Part shown: in pieces, positions 14,721 through 26,264 of the stretch
Layout of the letters: each line of letters begins with the position of its first letter
How positions within the stretch are numbered: the first letter of the stretch is position 1
Source: Apis mellifera
Lineage: Eukaryota > Arthropoda > Insecta > Hymenoptera > Apidae
Length of the DNA stretch: 64,000 bases
Reading direction: 5' to 3'
Assembly: GCF_003254395.2 (NCBI RefSeq)
Contig: NC_037644.1
Location: forward strand, 2,783,001 to 2,847,000
Made by a program: the position numbers and the translations under genes
Notes under the pieces: model-generated
What the model saw: the letters and a program-made list of their open reading frames with translations, nothing else
Databases searched by the model: none
Told to the model about the DNA's origin: nothing

Positions 14721-17099
14721 TTCCAACCCTGCCATCTCGATTTCGTCCACCTCCAAATACTTGATCGATTTGTTTTTCTGGGAAGATGAACTGCAACTTC
14801 GACTTCGATATTTAATCAACCTCGTGGTTGTCTTTTCAGGTCCAATTTTTCATCAGACTAAGATTAAGATCATCTTTCATCCATTTCGCGATTCTTGATC
14901 TTCTCGATAGATATGGATAATTTTTTAAAAACTGTACTTCAATTTTTATATTCGAATAAAGTTTTTGTAGGGTGAAAAATTTATCCGTTTCTTTCATCGG
15001 AGCAGCGATTCATCACCGAATCCATGAATTACATCGCGATCAAAGCAACCTGCCCAACTGTTTATTCTATAGAAACTAGGTCTTATACATCTCAGCAATA
15101 ATTTCTACCGGAGAGAGAGAGAGAGAGAGAGATCGTTTTCAAGGAGAAATCTTAAATTTCCATAAAACGTTTCATCTCTTTTGATATATGCGCTTTTCAC
15201 CCTGGAAACCTTTTTACCTTTGAAACACTCCCCGAGTTTCTTCTCCCCGATATTTCTTCGAGAGAAGAAGAACTTCTCGTCGCTCGAAATCGCACAGGAG
15301 TTTCGGTACAACCACCATTGAAATATAGAAGTTTCGGGATTTCGTTCCCCGATACGAATTTCGTTCGCCCGAGAGAAAGCCTTGAACTCGAAAGTCTGTT
15401 TTCAAGGACGGGCTGCTCGCATGCGTATCAGCCGGATACACGGACAATCTCTTCTCGGTATTCCTACTTGCGTTAAACAAGCAAGCCTTCTCCCTCCACG
15501 GGAATGGACATCGGCCCGTTCCAAACCTTACTTTCCGATGCTCGCTTGCGCAATGCCTGCGCGCGATGCAATCGTCGCAACCGCATGAATATGTAATCCG
15601 CGCGTGTGCAATCGAATCGAAACCTATCGGTCATAGTTCACATCTGCCATCCCGCGTATTCCGTAGCCGATATCGTAATTGCTTTGGAACGAAGTTTCTC
15701 AAATATTCAATTATTTAATTTTAGTATTAATTTTATTTAATAATATTATTATTTAAAACTTACGGAAACTTTTAGTGTCACGTTTATTTTTTTTACAGAT
15801 TCACGAGGTGAGAAGAATCGATAAAAATTCTTGCGAAATGTATTGAACGTATTAACGATTTGATTATTCTTTATCTGCTCGAAAATTAAAAAGAAAGCAA
15901 TTATTGTACATTAAAGGATTAAAGGATTTAATTTTCTCATCGCAGTAGAATCCGCAAAAATGAGAAATAACACTTGCACGCGAATCGAGCTATCGTCGAG
16001 GAGAAAGTTTCACCACGGTGTATAAGCCGATGTTAAACCCCGGCAAATTAGTTTCTTCCGGGTTAGAAAGATCTCTCTCCCTCCCTCTTGTCTGTAACAT
16101 CGTAACAGGGTGCGCGGAAATTCTGCAAAGGCTGTGGGAAATGGGCGGGTTTCACGGTCGATCCTGGAGATAGGAGAGATAACAATGGCGGGCGGCAACT
16201 AAGTCCGCGAAAGGTAAATGTTTACCTTTTCTAATTAAATGAAACTCCGCGTTTATTCCGTCTCTCCGTGGCTTCGCCTCTTTTCAAACGGAACGGACGA
16301 TAAACCGAGCGAGGGCTCATCGACGTAGAAAAAAAGGGGATCAAAGAGGAGGAGGAGGAAGAAAAAAAGTGTCGAGAGAGAATAAGAAGAAGAATAATTC
16401 GAGTAATTTTTTTTTTCCCTTACCGAACACTCGTCGAATTTCCCTCCAGGAATATTTTCACTGCAGGCAAAAACCTTTGCGGGAGACCTTCCGTTTGTTT
16501 CCCCTCCCCCCTCTCTTCTTTCCAGGGAATAAAAGTTCTTTTGTGAGACTTTTTTTTTTAGTAATTCGCCTTCACCTCGAAAAAGGTGTTGAATCTTTTC
16601 GAAGAATTGTCTAGGATCGATTAAAATTATTAGGGATTCATGATGATTTATTTTCCTTTCTTATAATAATAAACTAACGATTTGTTAATTAATCGAATAT
16701 AATATTATGGATATAGTTATTGTAAATTTTCGAGAAAAATTATAGGAAATATACTTTCCGATCAAATACAATGTCTGCAGAAAAACTCTGCAATGAACAA
16801 TCTTTAAACCCGTTCGTTCGATATTTGTATAAAATTTGAAAACGTGAGATCTAACCTATAAATTCCCAGCACACGCGTGGATTGCAATTATTACATCGAC
16901 GTGAATTAATCGATTCGTCTTCCTCGTCCTTATTCGCTTAGGAACAGCTCTTATTCGACAATGAGTCACAGTTACCTTATCGTGCGGAAAGTAAACCAAG
17001 CCTGATCCACGCTTTTTGATACCCAGAACGCATACCATCTCATATATATACATATATATATATATATATTTTTCTGCACGTCAGCTTCTAATTAAATTC
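14721..17099. other. non-coding DNA, no gene seen
   Basis: Mixed AT-rich spacer with a GA microsatellite at 15111-15132 and moderate-GC patches at 15200-15660 and 15990-16330. No splice-bounded coding exon could be recognised. Confidence 0.55.
15111..15132. repeat. (GA)n microsatellite
   Basis: Eleven GA dinucleotides in a row. Confidence 0.9.
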
Positions 17100-17500
17100 C
17101 GACACGTAAAAATACGTGGGCCGTGGCGGTGAACACGCGACGCGTCCCTATGCTCGCGCAGCGCCAACGTACCGTGAACGGGCGGCGGCCGTATCGCGCC
17201 ACGAAAGTCGAATAAAATTACTTGCTTATTAACAATTGGGCCATTCTACGTGCCGCGTTCGCTATTCGCGGCGAGTTACGTGGTGTGACACGTAGTTGCG
17301 GGGAGGGGGGGGGGGGAATGGACGATTCGAGTCACGGTAGGCAGCAGCGATCCACGTTACCGGCAGCGGATTTTACACTCTCGTACCAGCCAACAACCAG
17401 ATGCATCGAGCGCGCGCCTTGTTCTGCACACATGTGTACAACACGAACCACGCAACTACGTGATTTCATGCGCAGCCAAAGCGTAACGCTCGTGTAGCGC
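17100..17500. promoter_or_regulatory. GC-rich complex non-coding island
   Basis: Dense CpG sequence starting with a small inverted repeat, CACGTA-AAAA-TACGTG (about 17103-17118), followed by non-repetitive GC-rich sequence and a G12 run at 17305-17316. Frames across it are open only for short stretches. A regulatory element is the most economical reading; an unrecognised exon cannot be excluded. Confidence 0.25.
17305..17316. repeat. poly-G tract (12 G)
   Basis: Uninterrupted G run preceded by GGGGA, a possible G-quadruplex contributor and a likely length-variable site. Confidence 0.85.
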
Positions 17501-20159
17501 CGTGATTAGACACGCCACGAGGAGGACTTGGCAAAACCGGTTCTCCTTCTTTCCTCTCTCTCTTTCTCTTATCTAGGCTCGCCTTTGTCTCGCCCATCTC
17601 TTTCTCGCCCTCTCTTTCCAACTCGACTCACAATTATCGATCGATGGAGAAGGGAGAAAGATGGGAAGGAACTCGGGACTCGCGCGCAAAAAAGAATAAA
17701 AGAAACGAAAGAACTCGTTTCGCCGACGCGACTTTCTCCTTGCGTAATCGAGTCGAAGACTTTCTTCTTCCTCCTCGATATCCTCCTCGTGGTCTCGTTG
17801 AAAATCGACCAAGTTAATCCCAGCAGTGATACACGCTGTTTCCTTTATTCTTCCCATTTCTCGAAGAGATCATTTGTAAAACCCGGACAGAGAATAATTT
17901 TAATTTCCAACCACTTATAAACACCTTCCATCTTATTAACGACGCGAATAAGATAAAATATCGATAAACGATGCTTTACAAATCTATTCACGAGTCCGAG
18001 GGAGAGATTGATCGGTTTCACGCCTAGTTTTGTACCTCGCCAACTTATTTATTGCATAATAATGTCTATGCTTCGAGCGATATCGATTTTTCTCTCTCTC
18101 TCTCGCTCCTTTTTTATTTGCCGAGTAAACGAAGCGTTTCTCGCTCGCGCAAGAATTAGAGCGATTACGAGAGACCGCGGTGCAGATAAACGGGGCTCGG
18201 GGAGGGGGGAGGGGGGAGAGGAAGGAGACTTATGTAATAATTCGACATGCTCGTTTTTTTTTAATTTACGACTCGATAGACGAGTTCCGACAAAGTTTAC
18301 AATTAGATACAAGCGAGCGTTACAATTGTGTAAATAGAATGAACGAGAAAGGGGAAGATATGGCGTAAAGATTCGTTTTACTTATCCAATATTAATCCAC
18401 CGTGATAAGATATAATAATATACGATAGAACGTATATATATCATTTCGTCGACAATTTTATTCCTCCATTAATAATTATATCGATCTAAATAAATACATC
18501 CAATATAATTAATCCTCGATAATTAATCCTCGGTTTAATTGTGCAAGGAATATGTTTAGATTATCCTATTTCTCTATGATTATTTTCAATCGATTAATAT
18601 TCGTATATTCTTCTTCTTTATGCAGCTTCTCGAAATTAACAATTTTGCTTAATTAATCACGGTTTAGTTAATAACGATCCAACTTTGAAAAATCCCGCCT
18701 TTTTGAAAAAGGAATTTATCGTCAAACATGAATGGAGCGAACTTCGAATTCCAATTTCGATCCTTTGAAGCTGGCCATTGTTTCGAGAAAATTATTACAC
18801 GAAATTATAACCGGTGAAAAGTTTTCGGCCAGACTTAACGAAATTTAATAAATAAAAATAAATGGTTATCGAATAAATATTTACGTGATACATTTGATTG
18901 AAAACTTTTAAGAATAGTATAAAATTGTGTAAAAAAAATTCTATAGACAAAAATGTCGAATGGAATTATAAAAAGATATAATACGATGAGGCAAGTTCGA
19001 GGTAATGCCCTGTAATTGTAGTTCGTATTAAATCGTTAAGTGTAGCTTTCAGTCTGGATTACGGCGAAAGTGTATTATTAACCGCGTATGATATATTCAC
19101 GAGTCTGCCCGGGTATACATTTTTAATAACAGCGCAGTACGATACTGTACGAATTAATAATGCACAGTTGATAAAAATTAGTCTTTGATTCGATTTGTTT
19201 TTTTTCCCCCGCTTTCATTCGACCATGAGATTTTTCAGAAATAAATTTCAGACTGATATTGAAATCTGATAACAATATAAAAGAATAAACTATATATTAT
19301 TTTTTTAATAATAATTGATTAAAACGTGTCAATTGAATTTTATAATTTTCTAATTTTGAAGCTAAAATTAATAAACAATTTTCAAAAATTAGTTGCTCGA
19401 TTATGCTGGGTGTTGTATAATATGAAAAGTGTAATACGAAAGAAAGGCTGTACTGTTGCGAATAAAGTAAGAGGATGTATATAGAGAAGGCAATGTGACA
19501 AGGTCAATGACACGCACAGTATCGTTGATAATAAAGAACCGGTCCTCATTAACGTAATTAAGTCGACGATCCTGTAACAAGCCTCTCATTTCACGGCTGT
19601 TACCAACACGAAAGTGAATATCCATAAGCGAAAGATGGATACATAATTCGTACAAAATGTATCACTTTTTATCTCGTTGACGATTAATTTAGTAAAATGA
19701 AAATGAAACACTTTGAATTGTTTTTTTATAGATTTAAATGCCCGAATTATTTCTTAACTATTAGTTATATTAATATATTCGAACTTTCTAGAAATCAAAA
19801 CAAAAATATACAAAAATATCGTTTAATGTTTATTATAATTAAAATAATTAAAATTCGTGTTAAATGAAGATTCTTGTCCAAAGAAATTTTCAAGATATTT
19901 TTTTAAATCCTTTTCGATTAATTTTGCAAAATTTCTATAAATTAAAAACAGAGAAAGAATCTCTAAAGAATACATCCATTAAACGAAAACGTGGAAGAAA
20001 ATCGCTTCGAGTCGTCGTAATCTTGCACGCATTGGCATTGTAGCAAATTCGCGTGGCCGAATCTTCGAGACTGCATTATAGCGAGCTCATGCACGATGTT
20101 GACCGAAGCGGAGAAACGTGTGCCGAGTGACTGGTAGATCGGGTTGGAGAGCGGGTTCA
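17501..20159. other. non-coding DNA, no gene seen
   Basis: Pyrimidine-rich strip at 17530-17640, a CpG-bearing patch at 18000-18340 and otherwise AT-rich spacer. Open frames of up to 130 codons around 17528-17920 are overlapped by an equally long antisense frame and show no protein-like composition. Confidence 0.55.
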
Positions 20160-20790
20160 GTTTGTGACTACTTCGTGAATAATGCATGCCAGCCGTGAGC
20201 CCACGCCACCACGCTATATACGAAGATGCCAGACACGCTACTCGGAACCGGGCTTGTACCTATATGGGCACATAGGGAGTAGTGGTGGGGATTTATATGG
20301 CCGCAGTATATATATATATACGCACACGCTGTTACACGTTGAACCGGCTCGCCGCTCTCCACTATTTGTGTGCCGAGACTCGTCGAACCGTGTAGAGATA
20401 TATATACATATATATATGTACGTTCGCTTTGCGGATCAGGTAAAGGAGAGGAGAGACGTATATAAGTGGCGTGCCGGTGGGATTCACCGGCAATGTACCT
20501 CCTTTGGGACACGTGCAGGGAACTGCCGGTGTGTATGGCCACGACGTCGTTACATTCACCGTCGTATAGCTCGGCGATGGCCGCGTTGTGTGCGTTGTTT
20601 CGCTTTTACACGTTGGGGATCGCAGAAAAGAAAACGCAGACACCGATCCACTCGGCGAGCCCCAGAGCGAGCGTGTGCTAGTTTCTCTGCGCCGGACAAT
20701 GATCATACCGGCTATTGAGATGCCTCTTTTTGTTCGTATTCATGCAACTGGAATAGTAGTCCATCTCTCCGCCACGTGGCGGCGTTTCAT
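20160..20790. promoter_or_regulatory. GC-rich island with overlapping open frames on both strands
   Basis: A GC-richer block interrupted by TATATA runs at about 20305-20319 and 20398-20417. It carries a 7-bp perfect hairpin (20473-20491) and an E-box CACGTG near 20509. The longest plus frame is 178 codons (20182-20718), but it reads through the TATATA runs as Tyr/Ile/Thr strings and is mirrored by 114- and 124-codon minus frames. I therefore do not call a gene. It may be an enhancer or promoter region. Confidence 0.25.
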
Positions 20791-21330
20791 AGGAAATTTA
20801 CGCGAGCGACGTGAATTCATTTTTTAAGCTTCGATAAAGAAGGAATTTATCCCCGTTTTTTAAACGCGATGAAATGCCATTTATTTTCATTCTCATTTTG
20901 CGCTCATAGTTTTGTTTCGATATATATATAATCGTTCGGATTTAAGTGATTTAATTTTCGAGGAAATTTTTTTGGAAACAATTTAATTTTTTTCCTTAAA
21001 AGAAGTCAACGGATCTTTTTTATATTCGTGCAATTTTGATTCTCAAATTACGCTGTTAACAACAGCGTAAAATTGCAAGCATTTCGCCAGATTATCGAAA
21101 GATGTTCTCTCCTCGCGTAAATTATGAACAGATTGTTTCGCCAACTTGCGTACCAGTTTCGTTGAGATAGACATAGTTCTCTAGGTAGTTTCGTCGCGTC
21201 GTATCGAAACTTTCCTCGTGTTGCGCGCAAGTTTTCCGATTGGTCACATTACTCCCCGAGAAATTCCCTAACTTTTGGTAGTTTCGCACATCTCACAGTT
21301 TCGCGGAAATTCTGCGACTATAGTTTTCTT
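20791..21330. other. non-coding spacer with one perfect inverted repeat
   Basis: AT-rich sequence. The only structured item is the 10-bp inverted repeat at 21048-21070 with a 3-base loop. Confidence 0.6.
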
Positions 21331-22225
21331 CCTATTCGACCTGGATGGCAATTTTTATCAAAATTTCGAATCTTTTTCTTTTTTTTTATTAAAGAATCCA
21401 TGATTAACTTTTTAATTCGACGTACGTGTTAAATTTAATCCTGTTCGACCTGGATGGCAATTTTTATAAAAATTTCGAATCTTTTTAAAGTTTTTTTCTT
21501 TTTTTATTAAAGAATCCACGATTGGATGATTAATTTCCTAATTCTTAAAAGAAATTAAAATGTGCATATATGGAAGATATACGTATTAAATTTAATCCTA
21601 TTCGACCTGGATGGCAATTTTTATCAAAATTTCGAACCTTTTTCTTTTTTTTTTTCTATTAAAGAATCCATGGATGATTAACTTTTTAATTCGAAGTACA
21701 TGTTAAATTTAATCCTATTCGACCTGGATGGCAATTTTTATAAAAATTTCGAATCTTTTTAAAGTTTTTTTCTTTTTTTATTAAAGAATCCACGATTGGA
21801 TGATTAATTTCTTAATTCTTAAAAGAAATTAAAATGTGCATATATGGAAGATATACGTATTAAATTTAATCCTATTCGACCTGGATGGCAATTTTTATCA
21901 AAATTTCGAACCTTTTTCTTTTTTTTTTTCTATTAAAGAATCCATGGATGATTAACTTTTTAATTCGAAGTACATGTTAAATTTAATCCTATTCGACCTG
22001 GATGGCAATTTTTATAAAAATTTCAAATCTTTTTTAAAGTTTTTTTCTTTTTTTATTAAAGAATCCACGATTGGATGATTAATTTCCTGATTCTTAAAAG
22101 AAATTAAAATGTGCATATATAGAAGATATAAAAAATTTCGAACTTTTTTAAAATTTTTTTCTTTTTTTCCTTTTTTATTAAAGAATCCATACATACGTAT
22201 TAAATTTAATCGTATTTTTCTAACA
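21331..22225. repeat. higher-order tandem repeat, 274-bp dimer of 117- and 157-bp units
   Basis: The core CCTATTCGACCTGGATGGCA begins at 21331, 21440 (one change), 21597, 21714, 21871 and 21988. Steps are 109, 157, 117, 157 and 117 bp, so two related but distinct units alternate in a 274-bp period. The long unit holds an extra block, TTAAAAGAAATTAAAATGTG followed by CATATATGGAAGATATACG. A degenerate last piece lies at about 22120-22225. There is no coding capacity. Alternate 274-bp copies are nearly identical, suggesting recent expansion as dimers. Confidence 0.92.
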
Positions 22226-23629
22226 ATGATGATATCGTTAAATACATTTTCATCCAATTATTATCAGAATGTGCAATAGACAATAAAAGTACACGAAATT
22301 CGTTTTAAACTCCCCGGCAAGCTAATTACTTAACAAGTTAAAATAAATTTCAATCATTCCACTCTTTATATCTCTTTCACCAAAAATGCTCTAAGCATTT
22401 CAACCAACGTAAAAGTTTGCAAAAAAAAAAGAAAACCTTTTATCTTTTTTAATCCCTTTTTAAGTCCAAAGTTCAATTTCTCCCAATTTAATCCCCCCTA
22501 TTTTTTTTTTTTTACTTCCCTCGAATTAAAAAGAGCGACTTAATAAATCGAATTAAATCACAACCCTCCCATAAATTCCAATTTACGAAAAAAAAAAAAA
22601 CTACTGCCGTGCTTTGTCGCGAGATGAAAAGATGCTCGCCTGATTGGTTTCGGAATTTCCATTGAACCTTGTAGCTGAAAAAAAAAAGAGAGAGAGAGAG
22701 AGGGAGAGAGAGAGAGAAGAAATGATGAAATTGTGGACAGGATTATTGAGTGTGTCATCGAAAAAAGGGGGTTCTGTTCCACTGGATTAAATCCTTTGCC
22801 GTAGTAATGGAGGGCTTTCTGGGGCATGGTAATCGGAGCCCTGGAGGTATAAGATCGACAGGATTTCCCGAGAGTATTCTCTCTCTCTCTCTCTCTGGTG
22901 AAAATGCTGGTGAAGGGTGAAAGGGCACATCGACAAACGCATCGTTATACACGCCGAGGGAGAAAGAAAAGAGAGAGAGAGAGAGGGATAAGAGATGACT
23001 AAATAAAATCAATTAAAAAGTTTCGCCGTGCCGCGCCGGGAGTTTTCATGAAGTTTTCCGCCTCTATAACGTCACAGTAGCGGGAGAAACTTGCGCTATA
23101 AACTGACGATATACCAACACCAACGACCAATTTGTGATAGTTTCCCCTAACTTTCCGACTTTCGTGTCGAACTTGTTAATGGCTTTCTGCGGCGGCTCTC
23201 CGTTACCATCGTTCCGTCCCCACTCCTCCAACTTCTGTTTTCCTCCACCACTGTGCCGCAACTATGTCTATGAAATTATCTATGGATCGATATGTAAGCT
23301 CGATGATGCTTGTGTAATTTATTTATTTGTTCATTGGATCGTATGAATACGTATGTATGTATATTCTTGGATTCCATTGCGCGAAATTTCAGATCAAAGT
23401 TGTTGTTTTCCTGTAAGATTTTGAACAAAGTTGAGCACAACTGTCCTCTATCGAGGATTGCTCAGTAGTTGCATCGTTGTTAATTAACACGGATTATATT
23501 CTATTATCTGTGGATAATAGTATATTGGTAATATTGTTAAAGGGAATGGATCTTTAATGAAATTATTTATAAAATGGGTGTATCGATTTTTATTTGAATA
23601 GAGGTAGTAGGAAAAAGTTATTGTATGAA
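22226..23629. other. non-coding DNA, no gene seen
   Basis: AT-rich spacer, a GA microsatellite (22687-22718), and a moderate-GC patch at 22740-23270 with a CT run at 22880-22898. A CRE-like half site, ACGTCA, lies near 23069. No exon is supported. Confidence 0.55.
22687..22718. repeat. (GA)n microsatellite, interrupted
   Basis: About 32 bases of GA dinucleotides with one G insertion, preceded by an A tract. Confidence 0.9.
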
Positions 23630-23639
23630 ATATTAAATT

Positions 23640-24445
23640 TTATTTAACTGGTAAATAAAAAGTTAATAATAAACCTAATTCATAATAAATTTATTGATAT
23701 AAAAACTGACAATATTGTTAGACCATAAGGAAAATCAACGATTTTCACTATATCTTTTATTGTTTAAATAAAAAGTTAATAATAAACCTAATTCATAGTA
23801 AATTTATTGGTATAAAAACTGACAATATTATTAAACCATAATTTTCATTATATACTTTATTGTTTAAATAAAAAGTTAATAATAAATCTAATTCATAAGG
23901 TGGATAAAATAGTAATAGTAAATTTATTGACAAATATTATTATAACAATATTATTATATATAAAAATTATATAGAAAATATTATATATAAATATTTAATG
24001 TATAAAATATTATATATAAAAATTGACAATATTATTATATATACATATCCATAAGGAAAATCAACAATTTTCACTGTGTCCTTTATTTAAATAAAAAGTT
24101 AATAATAAACCTAATTTATAAAGTGAATAAAATAGTAATAGTAAATTTATATAAAAACTGACAATATTATTAGACCATAAAGAAAATTAACAATTTTCTC
24201 TATATCCTTTATTGTTTAAATAAAAAGTTAATTAATAAACCTAATTCATAGTAAATTTATTAATATAAGAATTGACAATATTATTAGACCATAAGATATA
24301 GTGAAAATCAACAATTTTCACTATATACTTTATTGTTTAAATAAAAAGTTAATAATAAATCTAATTCATAAGATGGATAAAATAGTAATAATAAATTTAT
24401 TAATATAAAAATTGACAATATTATTAAACCATAAGGAAAATTATA
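23640..24445. repeat. degenerate AT-rich tandem array, ~100-130 bp unit
   Basis: AATAAAAAGTTAATAATAAA recurs at about 23654, 23766, 23867, 24090, 24220 and 24340. It is followed each time by CTAATTCATA, a TAAATTTATT segment, GACAATATTATTA and CCATAAGGAAAAT. The gap between copies 3 and 4 is about double, with an internal scrambled ATATTATTATATATA stretch. No open frame. Copies are more diverged than in the 21.3-kb array, implying an older expansion. Confidence 0.88.
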
Positions 24446-25657
24446 TTAAAACTAAAATTACTTGTTGCTGATGATGATGCAAGGAAATATGCAATAATGT
24501 AAGATAAGATTGCAAGTGTTTTTCTATTATTAATAATAATAATAAAAAAATTATACAAGAATCAAAATGGAAGATAATTTTTGAATCTGTATTTAGAAGT
24601 TTTTTTTTCAAATATATAGCGATAAAATTTTAAGTAATTTTCCTACATTTAATCTTTCAAATTAAATTCAATCCGAAACGCATGCCTTCTAATTTCTTGC
24701 TTATTCAGCAGTATATAAAGAGTTGTTTATTGGTGACCACTGATCTATGACACGAACATGGCAATACATGAAAAAAAAAATACTGACATCATCAGCGCTA
24801 CTTTATCAACACGCCACTTGATAAACCTAGTTGCAATGCTGGCAAAATGTTGGAATAAAATTTCTACTGAACGCGATTCTTACTTGGAACTCTTAAGCAA
24901 TGACGATTTACGATGAATTAAGCATAAAAAAAATACATCGAGTTGGTTTCTTTAGACGTAATTGAACACTTGATAATACAATTTTAATTCGATCGTTTCA
25001 AAACTCTTCGATACATCAATTTATGAAAGTTCAAAGATATTATTTAAATTTCAAGAAGCAAATTTTTACAATGCAATAATTATTCTCATATTCAATAATG
25101 AATCCAAGTAGATTAGAATAATAAATGAACGATAAACATCAAAGTCCCACTTTACTAACGTAAAATATTCTTCTTTTTGTGTTCCAGGTAAGAAGCCACT
25201 CGTGGATACCTCGTCCCTGTGTGGGGGATGAACCAATTGTTTGCGGCATTCAAACGGTTCCTTTCTTTCTTCTACTTTTTCCCTATTTCAATTTTTCCCC
25301 GCGAGTGAAAGGGGAATAATATATAAAAATTAGTCGACGAAACACTTTTAAGGCTTTATATTTCCTCGCGATATATCAGCTCGCTTTAAAAGAAACACCT
25401 TGAATTTCTGTGAAGTGCCATCATATCCGATTACGCGTGCAAAGTCTGTGTAAAGCGAAACCTTATAAATGCTGTCGCGTCGTCGTTTCTTCCCTTTCCC
25501 CCTCCTTTCGCTCACTCTCTTTCTCTCTCTCTTTCTTTCTCAGTGGCAAAAAATCGCTTGGCTAAGGTTGGCCAACAGTTCAGGAAGCTGCGAGCGTGAT
25601 AAGAGTTTCGGTTATCAAGGCGAAACACGATAACACACCACGTTCCCCGATATCAGC
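24446..25657. other. non-coding DNA, no gene seen
   Basis: AT-rich until about 25170, then mixed GC with a CT-rich strip at 25490-25545. The string TTTTTGTGTTCCAG at about 25174-25187 resembles a splice acceptor, but the sequence after it has no sustained open frame with protein character, so no exon is called. Confidence 0.5.
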
Positions 25658-26264
25658 CCATTTTCGTAAGCGTAAGATTAAACGCGACGATTTCACGCAC
25701 TTTCCTCCACGAATGCTACGTTGTCACGCGTTTCCTACGAGATCTTCTATACGTCGCGCGGTTGCACGATTCCACGCGGTCCTGCGTTGTTGCCTTACGT
25801 TCTTTTCACAATAAAAATCTATTAAAATCTATTAAACTATACATATATACTAAAAATAATAAGAAAGAACAAGGAGAAGGAACAAGAGATAGGTAGATTA
25901 AAATAATTTTCGTAAACGTAAGATTAAACGCGATTTCGAGCACTTTCCTCCACGAATGCTACGTTGTCAAGCGTTTCCTACGAGATCTTCTATGTCGCGC
26001 GGTTGCACGATTCTACGCGGTCCTGCGTTGTTGCCTTTTCACCGCGCAATAAAAATCTAGTAAAATGCTACGTTGTCACGCGTTTCCTACGAGGTCTTCT
26101 ATGTCGCGCGGTTGCACGATTTAACGCGGTCCTGCGTTGTTGCCTTTTCACCGCACAATAAAAATCTAGTAAAATATTAAACTATACGTATATATATAAA
26201 CTTGTATAATTATATTAAAAATAATAATCGAAGAAGGAACAAGAGATAGATAGATTAAAATGAA
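25658..26264. repeat. triplicated GC-rich element with AT-rich linker
   Basis: A CpG-rich core (GCTACGTTGTCACGCGTTTC ... GGTCCTGCGTTGTTGCC) occurs three times, starting at about 25710, 25957 and 26066. Copies 1 and 2 share a longer left flank (TTTCGTAAGCGTAAGATTAA-like, from about 25660 and 25910). Each core ends in CACAATAAAAATCT-like sequence, and copies 1 and 3 are followed by related linkers (ACTATACATATATA, GGAACAAGAGATAGRTAGAT). The core is far richer in GC than its surroundings and keeps a similar open frame, but copy-specific indels change the frame downstream, so coding is unlikely. I do not recognise it; a fragment of an unclassified repeat family is possible. Confidence 0.85.

Noticed and set aside
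20182..20718. 178-codon plus frame
   Set aside because: Reads through TATATA microsatellites as Tyr/Ile/Thr strings and is mirrored by long minus frames.
25174..25187. TTTTTGTGTTCCAG acceptor-like string
   Set aside because: No sustained open frame or donor follows within a normal exon length.
25596..26161. Repeated peptide MLRCHAFPTRSS-like in frames over the triplicated element
   Set aside because: The resemblance follows from DNA-level duplication. Indels between copies shift the frame and truncate the peptides, so no coding constraint is visible.
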